From NCBI GenBank assembly GCA_030141605.1, contig JAQGDQ010002370.1:1-20666 (forward strand): a DNA stretch of 20,666 nt. The letters run 5' to 3'. This document shows, piece by piece, positions 18,501-20,666 of the stretch. The number at the start of each line of letters is the position of its first letter. The stretch's first letter is position 1. A program made the translations under genes and the position numbers. The DNA comes from Tubiluchus corallicola (taxonomy: Eukaryota; Priapulida; Priapulimorpha; Priapulimorphida; Tubiluchidae). The notes beneath the pieces were generated by a model that worked only from the letters and a program-made list of their open reading frames with translations, was not told the origin of the DNA and searched no databases.

Positions 18501-19901
18501 CTGTAGCTCAGCGTCACAGAGACGGCAAGATGATATTACAATGGCAGTGCCGAGAACTTGGAATTTAACGATGCAGCGGCTTCAATCTGCAATTACACAA
18601 TCAGCTTTCTTGCTAATTTTGCTGTCTTGAAAAAACTTACGTTATTTTTAGCCCACTTTTTTCTCTTTCCAAAGAAATATAGGGCTTTCTTCAAGACTTC
18701 CGCATATCATGAATACAATGGTTTTTGTACACCGCGTGTGGTCAAGATTTCCAAAAAAAATCAAGCGTGTTGGCCTAAAAAACCTCGTTGTGGGGTACCG
18801 TGGGTTTGTTGGACAACCTTAAAACTTCCCAAGGACTGCATAACGAATTTTTCTACATGGTGTTTTGTCAAAATTTCAAAAAAATCGAGTGTCCTTGAAA
18901 ACTCATTGGGGGCAGACTTGAGTGTCCCGAGAAACTGAACTCTGTTTGTTACACCCTATACTGAATGCATTTTCTAATGATATACAGCAGCCCAGCTCTT
19001 ACAATCCAGTTGTTCAGATCTCAGTTTACAAGTTTTGCAAAAAACTAGCAAATGTAGCCCATTTTTGGTGGGTTCTTGTCCCCGTATTTCGCAGACATCC
19101 CAGTCGAAAAACGAACTGATATCACCTTTTGCATCTTTTCAGGCGATGAACAAAGCACGTCGGATAGAAAATGCAAAAGACTTCAAGCTAGTTGAGGAAG
19201 TAGTCATTGACCATCCGAGCGGCGACGAGCACCGTGAACGCATTCGGCGTCGCGTAATGTCGCCGGATGAGAATGTGTTTCAAGCTCAGGGCGAGTGGAA
19301 ATCGACCGGCAAATTCACACTGATGAAATCAGCTCAGGTAATTTGTCGGTTAATTCTGCTTTGGATTCGTTGAATCTTCTTTTCATATAATGCACAGATA
19401 AATTTGTCACAATAACGTGACTGCTTGATTCTGTGGAGTCATCTTACAATCATTACCAGTTAGCTGAGCTACGGCTGCTACTGCTACTGCTGCTGCCGCA
19501 ATTACCATCTTAAATGGCATTTGTGTTGCATGCAGATGCAGATGCGTTTCCACCTGTGGAATAAAATCAATAGGAATACCTGCAGAAAAAGAATAACGCA
19601 TAACTCAGGCTGCAAAAAACGAATGCATTGAAAACAATATAAACCAATTGTCATTTGACTATCAAGGGACTGTCATTTGTACTACTACTCTTATTCTTTT
19701 CTAATATTTGATCAAGCAAATTGCTGTGTGATTCTGAAGCAAATTTTTTTAACTTATTTCTTTTTCAGGCAAAAGCCTATCTCACTAAGAAGCCAGTCCC
19801 TTTGACCCGAACTGCACCGGCTCGTTTATCAGGGAAGCTGAAACTTAGTCGGAACAAAGACAAAGACTCAATGGTCAAGCATAAACACAGAGATTTAGAA
19901 G
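352..19901 (+). CDS. PLCE1: Phospholipase C epsilon (PLCE1-type), 23 exons, partial at 5' end
   Basis: The spliced product is a phosphoinositide-specific phospholipase C that cleaves PIP2 to IP3 and diacylglycerol at membranes; the epsilon class is a Ras/Rap and Rho effector. Exons: 352-557, 1016-1266, 2048-2259, 3802-4023, 4800-4907, 5074-5190, 5418-5618, 6222-6339, 7430-7581, 7690-7897, 8315-8443, 8717-8867, 10491-10615, 10994-11157, 11524-11682, 13658-13833, 14557-14701, 15648-15776, 16428-16619, 17652-17711, 17993-18145, 19143-19337, 19769-19901. All junctions agree in phase. Counting residues from exon 1, the catalytic set is His277, Asn278, Glu307, Asp309, His322 and Glu356; the spacings equal those of PLC-delta1 (311, 312, 341, 343, 356, 390, from memory). 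Two C-terminal Ras-association domains identify the epsilon class. The N-terminus with any RasGEF domain is outside the window. Expression and true ends cannot be seen. Confidence 0.95.
558..1015 (+). other. Intron 1, no recognisable content
   Basis: AT-rich intron with a GTTAGT donor and a TTGTTTTACCAG acceptor. I see no repeat, inverted repeat or RNA gene. An open frame from 906 runs into exon 2 only because the intron end lacks a stop. Confidence 0.75.
1016..1266 (+). CDS. PLCE1: PLCE1 exon 2: start of EF-hand region
   Basis: The exon completes a split Arg codon (AG+G) and ends in phase 1 at a strong donor, GG|GTAAGT. It encodes [15 protein letters not shown] followed by [12 protein letters not shown], a signature found just before and within the EF-hand part of PLC epsilon. 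An acidic stretch (EENEDNEDC) follows and is probably a loop. Confidence comes from phase agreement and close resemblance to the vertebrate protein. Confidence 0.92.
1267..2047 (+). other. Intron 2, no clear element
   Basis: GTAAGT donor and TTTTTTCAG acceptor. On the minus strand between about 1650 and 1920 there are short open stretches rich in hydrophobic codons, but they are broken by a stop and I cannot link them to a protein. No inverted repeats were found. Confidence 0.6.
2048..2259 (+). CDS. PLCE1: PLCE1 exon 3: EF-hand region
   Basis: Phase 1 to phase 0, with donor CAT|GTGAGT. It encodes [18 protein letters not shown] and then [16 protein letters not shown], helical segments matching PLC epsilon EF hands. 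The loops lack a canonical run of acidic Ca2+ ligands, as is usual for the degenerate EF hands of this family. Confidence 0.92.
2287..2823 (+). mobile_element. MITE family A, copy 1, intron 3
   Basis: The element is about 537 bp and opens with AAGGAAAACTGGATGATTGT; its right end is the inverted form, ACAGTTTTCCTT. It is flanked by TA (2285-2286 and 2824-2825), which also reads as TTAA on both sides. The same sequence recurs inverted at 11714-12263 and partly at 16998-17578. It has no coding capacity. The duplication type (TA or TTAA) cannot be settled because the terminal bases are ambiguous. Confidence 0.85.
2826..3801 (+). other. Rest of intron 3, nothing recognised
   Basis: AT-rich intron DNA from the right end of the MITE to the acceptor TTTTCTTATAG. 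I see no further repeat or gene. Confidence 0.6.
3802..4023 (+). CDS. PLCE1: PLCE1 exon 4: last EF hand and start of PLC-X
   Basis: Phase 0 at both ends; donor [21 protein letters not shown] is the end of the EF-hand module. [19 protein letters not shown] is the hallmark opening of the PLC X half: the His and Asn of SSHNTY are catalytic His and Ca2+-ligand Asn. An open frame runs past the donor to 4197, but the homology stops exactly at YSQ and resumes in exon 5. Confidence 0.97.
4024..4799 (+). other. Intron 4, nothing recognised
   Basis: AT-rich intron between donor GTTCGT and acceptor AATTAACAG. No repeats, inverted termini or RNA genes were visible. Confidence 0.65.
4800..4907 (+). CDS. 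PLCE1: PLCE1 exon 5: PLC-X active site
   Basis: A 108-bp exon, phase 0 at both ends, donor [20 protein letters not shown] holds the Ca2+-binding Glu and Asp, and [11 protein letters not shown] holds the second catalytic His. The exon fills the gap between exons 4 and 6 precisely. Confidence 0.97.
5074..5190 (+). CDS. PLCE1: PLCE1 exon 6: PLC-X
   Basis: A 117-bp exon, phase 0 at both ends, donor ACG|GTAAGT. It encodes [11 protein letters not shown], whose Glu is the fourth Ca2+ ligand in the family. The flanking introns are short (166 and 227 bp). Confidence 0.97.
5418..5618 (+). CDS. PLCE1: PLCE1 exon 7: end of PLC-X and start of linker
   Basis: Phase 0 at both ends; acceptor TGCTACTTAG. 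It encodes [27 protein letters not shown] and ILKNKKLR, the standard end of the X half, then a Ser/Thr-rich linker start. The donor AAG|GTATTT is weaker than its neighbours. Confidence 0.95.
5670..6101. mobile_element. hAT-like MITE with perfect 8-bp target duplication, intron 7
   Basis: The left end CAGTGTCAGATTTA (from 5670) and the right end TAAATCCAGCACTG (to 6101) form imperfect inverted repeats. GCTACTGC at 5662-5669 and again at 6102-6109 is an exact 8-bp direct duplication. Terminal CA-G-TG and 8-bp duplications are typical of hAT transposons. At 432 bp with no open frame it is non-autonomous. Confidence 0.88.
6222..6339 (+). CDS. PLCE1: PLCE1 exon 8: acidic X-Y linker
   Basis: Phase 0 to phase 1. 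It encodes a serine-flanked acidic run of Asp and Glu ([16 protein letters not shown]). In PLC enzymes an acidic X-Y linker covers the active site and is autoinhibitory. The donor A|GTATGG at 6340 was chosen because it alone gives the phase needed by exon 9; reading through reaches a stop at 6417-6419. Confidence 0.88.
6612..7110. mobile_element. Tc1/mariner or Tigger-like MITE, intron 8
   Basis: The ends are inverted copies of CAGTCATACC, flanked by TA at 6610-6611 and 7111-7112. The inner sequence is also partly palindromic: CAAATCGGTTTTC occurs at both sides in the same orientation, near other CGGTTTTC/GGTTCTC motifs. CAGTCATACC ends with a TA duplication fit Tc1/mariner-class (pogo/Tigger-like) elements. 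Minus-strand open frames inside it do not resemble a transposase. At 499 bp it is non-autonomous. Confidence 0.85.
7113..7429 (+). other. Rest of intron 8, nothing recognised
   Basis: AT-rich DNA after the MITE up to the acceptor CAATTTTACAG. Positions 6340-6611 before the MITE are also plain intron. Confidence 0.6.
7430..7581 (+). CDS. PLCE1: PLCE1 exon 9: X-Y linker
   Basis: Phase 1 to 0; donor CAG|GTCAGT. It encodes a hydrophilic, Ser/Asp/Asn-rich linker ([18 protein letters not shown]). The linker is poorly conserved in the family, so this call rests on splice sites and phase rather than similarity. Confidence 0.85.
7690..7897 (+). CDS. PLCE1: PLCE1 exon 10: linker end and start of PLC-Y
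   Basis: Phase 0 to 1, after a 108-bp intron. [17 protein letters not shown] is the opening of the Y half and is nearly identical to the vertebrate epsilon isozyme. The true donor is the first GT at 7898, because exon 11 continues in phase with it. The last 34 bases of the exon seed a downstream tandem array. Confidence 0.96.
7864..8131 (+). repeat. 38-bp minisatellite seeded by exon 10 end plus its splice donor
   Basis: The first unit is exonic (to 7897). Intronic units start at 7898, 7936, 7974, 8012, 8050 (30 bp, shortened) and 8080, with a remnant at 8118. Each unit repeats about 30 bases of coding sequence (TTATTGCCAAGCTG...TTTACAG) plus eight intron bases (GTAATTGG or variants). Every unit start is GT, and all but 7936 are preceded by AG, giving a ladder of donor-like and acceptor-like sites. 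Confidence 0.93.
8315..8443 (+). CDS. PLCE1: PLCE1 exon 11: insert within PLC-Y
   Basis: Phase 1 at both ends; acceptor TTGATATAG, donor TTG|GTGAGT. It encodes a Lys/Ser/Pro-rich hydrophilic stretch ([15 protein letters not shown]). The vertebrate epsilon protein has a similarly basic, serine-rich insert here. Being 129 bp and symmetrical in phase, it could be skipped without a frameshift. Confidence 0.88.
8717..8867 (+). CDS. PLCE1: PLCE1 exon 12: PLC-Y
   Basis: Phase 1 to phase 2. It encodes a basic linker (GRASKRRGG), then [15 protein letters not shown], which matches the Y half. The exon is followed by no suitable GT donor; it ends at ATTGC before ATATCCTTTC, the U12-type donor. The first bases after the acceptor, TACAG|GTGAGC, themselves look like a donor. 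Confidence 0.92.
8868..8875 (+). promoter_or_regulatory. U12-type 5' splice site
   Basis: ATATCCTT matches the minor-spliceosome donor consensus of AT-AC introns at all eight bases. It base-pairs with U11/U6atac rather than U1. Confidence 0.9.
9115..9244. repeat. AAT microsatellite and AT-rich tract
   Basis: About nine AAT triplets from 9116 to 9141 are followed by degenerate TAAT/ATTA sequence able to fold back on itself. It lies in the U12-type intron. From 9245 to 10070 I see nothing recognisable. Confidence 0.85.
10071..10205. repeat. CGTG / GT-rich alternating purine-pyrimidine tract
   Basis: GTGC tetranucleotides grade into a run of about 15 GT dinucleotides, then degenerate GAGT/GAGC units. 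The Cys/Val/Arg-rich open frame across it (from 9996) is an artefact of the repeat. Confidence 0.9.
10474..10482 (+). promoter_or_regulatory. U12-type branch site
   Basis: TTCCTTAAC matches the U12 branch consensus exactly. The AC acceptor nearest at a suitable distance is 10489-10490; using 10495-10496 (TCATAC|) would also keep the frame but drops two residues. Confidence 0.88.
10491..10615 (+). CDS. PLCE1: PLCE1 exon 13: PLC-Y core
   Basis: Phase 2 to 1; donor ACG|GTAAGT. It encodes [19 protein letters not shown] and [10 protein letters not shown], hallmark Y-half motifs. The 5' end depends on the U12-type acceptor; positions from 10501 on are certain, the six to ten bases before less so. 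Confidence 0.95.
10639..10945. repeat. 51-bp minisatellite, six copies, intron 13
   Basis: Units begin with TGGCATAGGCAACTTGTTAT at 10639, 10690, 10741, 10792 (variant), 10843 and 10894. The array starts 23 bp after the exon 13 donor. Because 51 is a multiple of three, the minus strand stays open (a 17-residue protein repeat), which I do not consider a gene. Confidence 0.93.
10994..11157 (+). CDS. PLCE1: PLCE1 exon 14: end of PLC-Y, start of C2
   Basis: Phase 1 to 0; acceptor TTTTCAG and donor ACT|GTAAGT. It encodes [11 protein letters not shown] and [12 protein letters not shown], which close the TIM-barrel Y half. The end (SILTITV across the junction) starts the C2 domain. Confidence 0.96.
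11158..11523 (+). other. Intron 14, nothing recognised
   Basis: A 366-bp AT-rich intron with GTAAGT donor and CATACAG acceptor. No repeats seen. Confidence 0.7.
11524..11682 (+). CDS. PLCE1: PLCE1 exon 15: C2 domain, first half
   Basis: Phase 0 at both ends; donor [17 protein letters not shown] opens the C2 domain; VEVAIIGLP and [14 protein letters not shown] are classic C2 strands (the NPxWN motif). Confidence 0.96.
11714..12263 (-). mobile_element. MITE family A, copy 2, inverted, intron 15
   Basis: This is the reverse-oriented full-length copy of the element at 2287-2823, about 550 bp. Left end AGGGAAAACCGGATGATTGT, right end CGTCCGGTCTTCCTT. It is flanked by TA at 11712-11713 and 12264-12265 (TTAA on the left, TTAG on the right). 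Small plus and minus open frames within it are not genes. Confidence 0.86.
12264..13061 (+). other. Intron 15 between two MITEs, with a TA microsatellite
   Basis: The stretch holds a TA dinucleotide run of about 17 units at 12546-12578. Otherwise it is AT-rich intron with no recognised element. Confidence 0.65.
13064..13456. mobile_element. MITE with 27-bp inverted ends and TA duplication, intron 15
   Basis: The left end CACTCGTATCTCGGTTTGCC and the right end GGCAAACCGAGATTTGAGTG are inverted copies with two mismatches in 20 bases; the pairing continues to CCGGAC. TA flanks both sides (13062-13063 and 13457-13458). At 393 bp it has no coding capacity. A Tc1/mariner-class origin is inferred from the TA site; it is different from the 6612-7110 element. 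Confidence 0.88.
13658..13833 (+). CDS. PLCE1: PLCE1 exon 16: C2 domain, second half
   Basis: Phase 0 to 2; acceptor TTGCTTCAG, donor AAG|GTAGAA. It encodes [24 protein letters not shown] and [13 protein letters not shown], the end of the PLC C2 domain and nearly identical to vertebrate epsilon in the last motif. Other-frame open stretches here are shadows. Confidence 0.97.
13834..14556 (+). other. Intron 16, nothing recognised
   Basis: A 723-bp intron. The part from 13925 to 14300 is richer in CG dinucleotides than neighbouring introns and may be an old repeat, but I found no inverted termini or duplication. Confidence 0.55.
14557..14701 (+). CDS. PLCE1: PLCE1 exon 17: C2-RA1 linker
   Basis: It completes the split Arg codon (AG+G) of exon 16 and ends in phase 0 at GAG|GTGTGC. 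It encodes a hydrophilic Ser/Thr/Glu-rich linker ([15 protein letters not shown]) that is weakly conserved. The call rests on phase on both sides and a good acceptor (TGTTTATAG). Confidence 0.88.
14702..15647 (+). other. Intron 17, nothing recognised
   Basis: A 946-bp AT-rich intron. A short imperfect inverted repeat (GGGTCATCATA...TTATGATGCCC, about 15554-15583) could form a small hairpin. No larger element seen. Confidence 0.6.
15648..15776 (+). CDS. PLCE1: PLCE1 exon 18: RA1 domain, first half
   Basis: A 129-bp exon, phase 0 at both ends; acceptor TTTCTTTAG, donor CAG|GTAAAT. It encodes [19 protein letters not shown] and TTLEVIQQ, the beta-beta-alpha start of a Ras-association fold. A Lys follows the second strand (ILKI), as in RA2. 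Confidence 0.95.
15840..16405. repeat. 94-bp minisatellite, six copies with two-unit order, intron 18
   Basis: Units are phased on GATCG(T/C)(A/G)TCTTCC at 15850, 15944, 16038, 16131, 16225 and 16317. They share CTAATTTGC(C/A)TCCATTATTGC. Units 3-4 and 5-6 alternate in the same way (CGCG with TTATGTG, then CATCC with CATCATG), so about 187 bp is the higher-order period. The array fills almost the whole intron. Confidence 0.92.
16428..16619 (+). CDS. PLCE1: PLCE1 exon 19: RA1 domain, second half
   Basis: A 192-bp exon, phase 0 at both ends; acceptor TACATTTTACAG, donor AAT|GTGAGT. It encodes [13 protein letters not shown] and [14 protein letters not shown], the typical RA end. Its boundaries sit where those of exon 22 sit in RA2. 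Confidence 0.96.
16657..16997. repeat. 86-bp minisatellite, four copies, intron 19
   Basis: Units start with GGTCAAGGTCACTGAAGAGA at 16657, 16743, 16829 and 16915. Copies are nearly identical, which suggests recent expansion. The array begins 37 bp after the exon 19 donor and runs directly into MITE family A copy 3. Confidence 0.94.
16998..17578 (+). mobile_element. MITE family A, copy 3, truncated on the left, with internal triplication
   Basis: It matches copy 1 from GTGTTACAGTACTG onward and ends in CATCCGGTTTTCCTT, followed by TA (17579-17580). The first 200 or so bases of the element are missing. A 125-bp block is present three times (CTGAGCAG at 17169, 17294 and 17419), once in other copies. 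Confidence 0.88.
17652..17711 (+). CDS. PLCE1: PLCE1 exon 20: 20-residue RA1-RA2 linker
   Basis: A 60-bp exon, phase 0 at both ends, between acceptor AAATTCCAG and donor AAA|GTAATT. It encodes [14 protein letters not shown] and a short Lys-rich tail. It is supported by good splice sites and an open frame only; being 20 codons it could be skipped in frame. Confidence 0.72.
17993..18145 (+). CDS. PLCE1: PLCE1 exon 21: RA2 domain, first half
   Basis: A 153-bp exon, phase 0 at both ends; acceptor TTTTCCTAG, donor CAG|GTTTGT. It encodes [20 protein letters not shown], then [15 protein letters not shown]2 is the Ras/Rap-GTP-binding domain in mammals, and the Lys before AP corresponds to one of the residues I recall as needed for Ras binding. 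Confidence 0.96.
18146..19142 (+). other. Intron 21, nothing recognised
   Basis: A 997-bp intron with several open frames in different phases that overlap the acceptor region. None resembles a protein I know. The part at 18620-18940 has a distinct composition (homopolymer A/T runs, GGGG) and might be an unlisted repeat; I found no termini. Confidence 0.55.
19143..19337 (+). CDS. PLCE1: PLCE1 exon 22: RA2 domain, second half
   Basis: A 195-bp exon, phase 0 at both ends; acceptor CATCTTTTCAG, donor CAG|GTAATT. It encodes [28 protein letters not shown], matching the RA2 end of vertebrate epsilon. The codon choice is more GC-rich than in neighbouring exons. Confidence 0.97.
19338..19768 (+). other. 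Intron 22, nothing recognised
   Basis: A 431-bp intron with a short GCT/CTG-rich patch near 19470-19500 (CTGCTACTGCTACTGCTGCTG-like triplets). It yields a spurious Ala-rich minus-strand frame. Confidence 0.6.
19769..19901 (+). CDS. PLCE1: PLCE1 exon 23: basic C-terminal tail
   Basis: Phase 0 start after TCTTTTTCAG; the donor AAG|GTGAGA follows 19901 (phase 1). It encodes a Lys/Arg-rich tail ([15 protein letters not shown]). Alternatively the frame reads on for 14 codons to a TGA at 19943-19945, which would end the protein here. Vertebrate PLC epsilon has a tail of similar size after RA2, so either is possible; I favour the donor because it is strong. Confidence 0.85.
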
Positions 19902-20666
19902 GTGAGAAAGTTAAAGTGATTGTTTCGGGCTTCACTAGATGGTGAGATAGTTAAAGTGATTGTTTCTGGCTTCACTAGAAGGTGAGAAAGTTAAAGTGAT
20001 TGTTTCTGGCTTCACTAGAAGGTGAGATAGTTAAAAGGTGATTGTCTCTGGCTTCACTAGAAGGCGAGAAAGTTAAAGTGTTTGTTTCTGGCTTCACTTG
20101 AAGGCAAGATAGTTAAAGTGATTGTTTCTGGCTTCACTAGAAGGTGAGATGGTTAAAGTGGTTGTTTCTGGCTTCACTAGAAGGTGAGATGGTTAAAGTG
20201 ATTGTTTCTGGCTTCACCAGAAGGTGAGATAGTTAAAGTGATTGTTTCTGGCTTCACTAGAATGTGAGATAGTTAAAAGGTGATTGTTTCTGGCTTCACT
20301 AGAAGGCGAGAAAGTTAAAGTGATTGTTTCTGACTTCACTAGACGGTGAGATAGTTAAAGTGATTGTTTCTGGCTTCACTAGAAGGTGAGATAGTTAAAG
20401 TGATTGTTTTTGGCTTCACTAGAAGGTGAGATAGTTAAAGTGATTGTTTCTCGCTTCACTAGAACGTGAGAAAGTTAAAGTGATTGTTTCTGGCTTCACT
20501 AGAAGGTGAGATAGTTAAAAGGTGATTGTTTCTGGCTTCACTAGAAGGCGAGAAAGTTAAAGTGATTGTTTCTGGCTTCACTTGAAGGTGAGATAGTTAA
20601 AGTGATTGTTTCTGGCTTCACTAGAAGGTGAGATGGTTAAAGTGGTTGTTTCTGGCTTCACTAGAA
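19890..20666 (+). repeat. 40-bp minisatellite seeded at the exon 23 donor, about 19 units
   Basis: Each unit reads GGTGAGATAGTTAAAGTGAT, then TGTTTCTGGCTTCACTAGAA. The first copy starts at the exon 23 splice donor. A variant with TTAAAAGGTG recurs at 20031, 20275 and 20515, always followed by a GGCGAGAAAG unit, so six units (about 242 bp) form a higher-order period. It continues past the right edge. Confidence 0.95.

Noticed and set aside
18367-19119. Several plus-strand frames of 65-126 codons in intron 21
   Set aside because: They overlap in conflicting frames, lack recognisable domains, and lie between two RA2 exons that join in phase.
1-20666. CRISPR array
   Set aside because: The tandem repeats have no spacers of unique sequence between identical repeats, and the DNA is clearly animal with spliceosomal introns.

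Overview
The window is a piece of animal (metazoan) nuclear DNA. It is AT-rich, carries no bacterial-style genes, and is filled almost end to end by one plus-strand, intron-rich gene. I could chain 23 coding exons from position 352 to 19901 using splice sites and codon phase. They give 1,235 codons plus one base with no internal stop, and every junction matches in phase. The product is a phospholipase C epsilon (PLCE1-type) enzyme. In order it has a region after the expected CDC25/RasGEF part, degenerate EF hands, the PLC X catalytic half, an acidic X-Y linker, the PLC Y half, a C2 domain and two Ras-association domains (RA1, RA2). The N-terminal part (including any RasGEF domain) lies upstream of the window; the extreme C-terminus may lie just past its end.

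The gene has an unmistakable PLC active site, and the intron after exon 12 looks like a U12-type AT-AC intron. From memory, C. elegans has no U12-type introns and Drosophila has no PLC epsilon. That points to an invertebrate (or basal deuterostome) lineage that kept the minor spliceosome. I cannot assign the species.

Layout: 1-351 intron with a 52-bp minisatellite; 352-4023 exons 1-4 (pre-EF, EF hands, start of X); 4800-5618 exons 5-7 (rest of X); 6222-7581 exons 8-9 (acidic, low-complexity X-Y linker); 7690-11157 exons 10-14 (Y half, interrupted by the 1.6-kb U12-type intron); 11524-13833 exons 15-16 (C2); 14557-14701 exon 17 (linker); 15648-16619 exons 18-19 (RA1); 17652-17711 exon 20 (20-residue linker); 17993-19337 exons 21-22 (RA2); 19769-19901 exon 23 (basic tail).

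The introns hold the accessory content. There are four families of short non-autonomous DNA transposons (MITEs) with terminal inverted repeats, one with a perfect 8-bp target duplication; one family is present three times. There are six minisatellites. Five of them sit at the 5' end of an intron, and two begin exactly at a splice donor, so the donor itself has been multiplied. RA1 and RA2 have the same exon structure and look like an exon-pair duplication. I see no RNA gene, no second protein gene and no CRISPR or prokaryotic feature.
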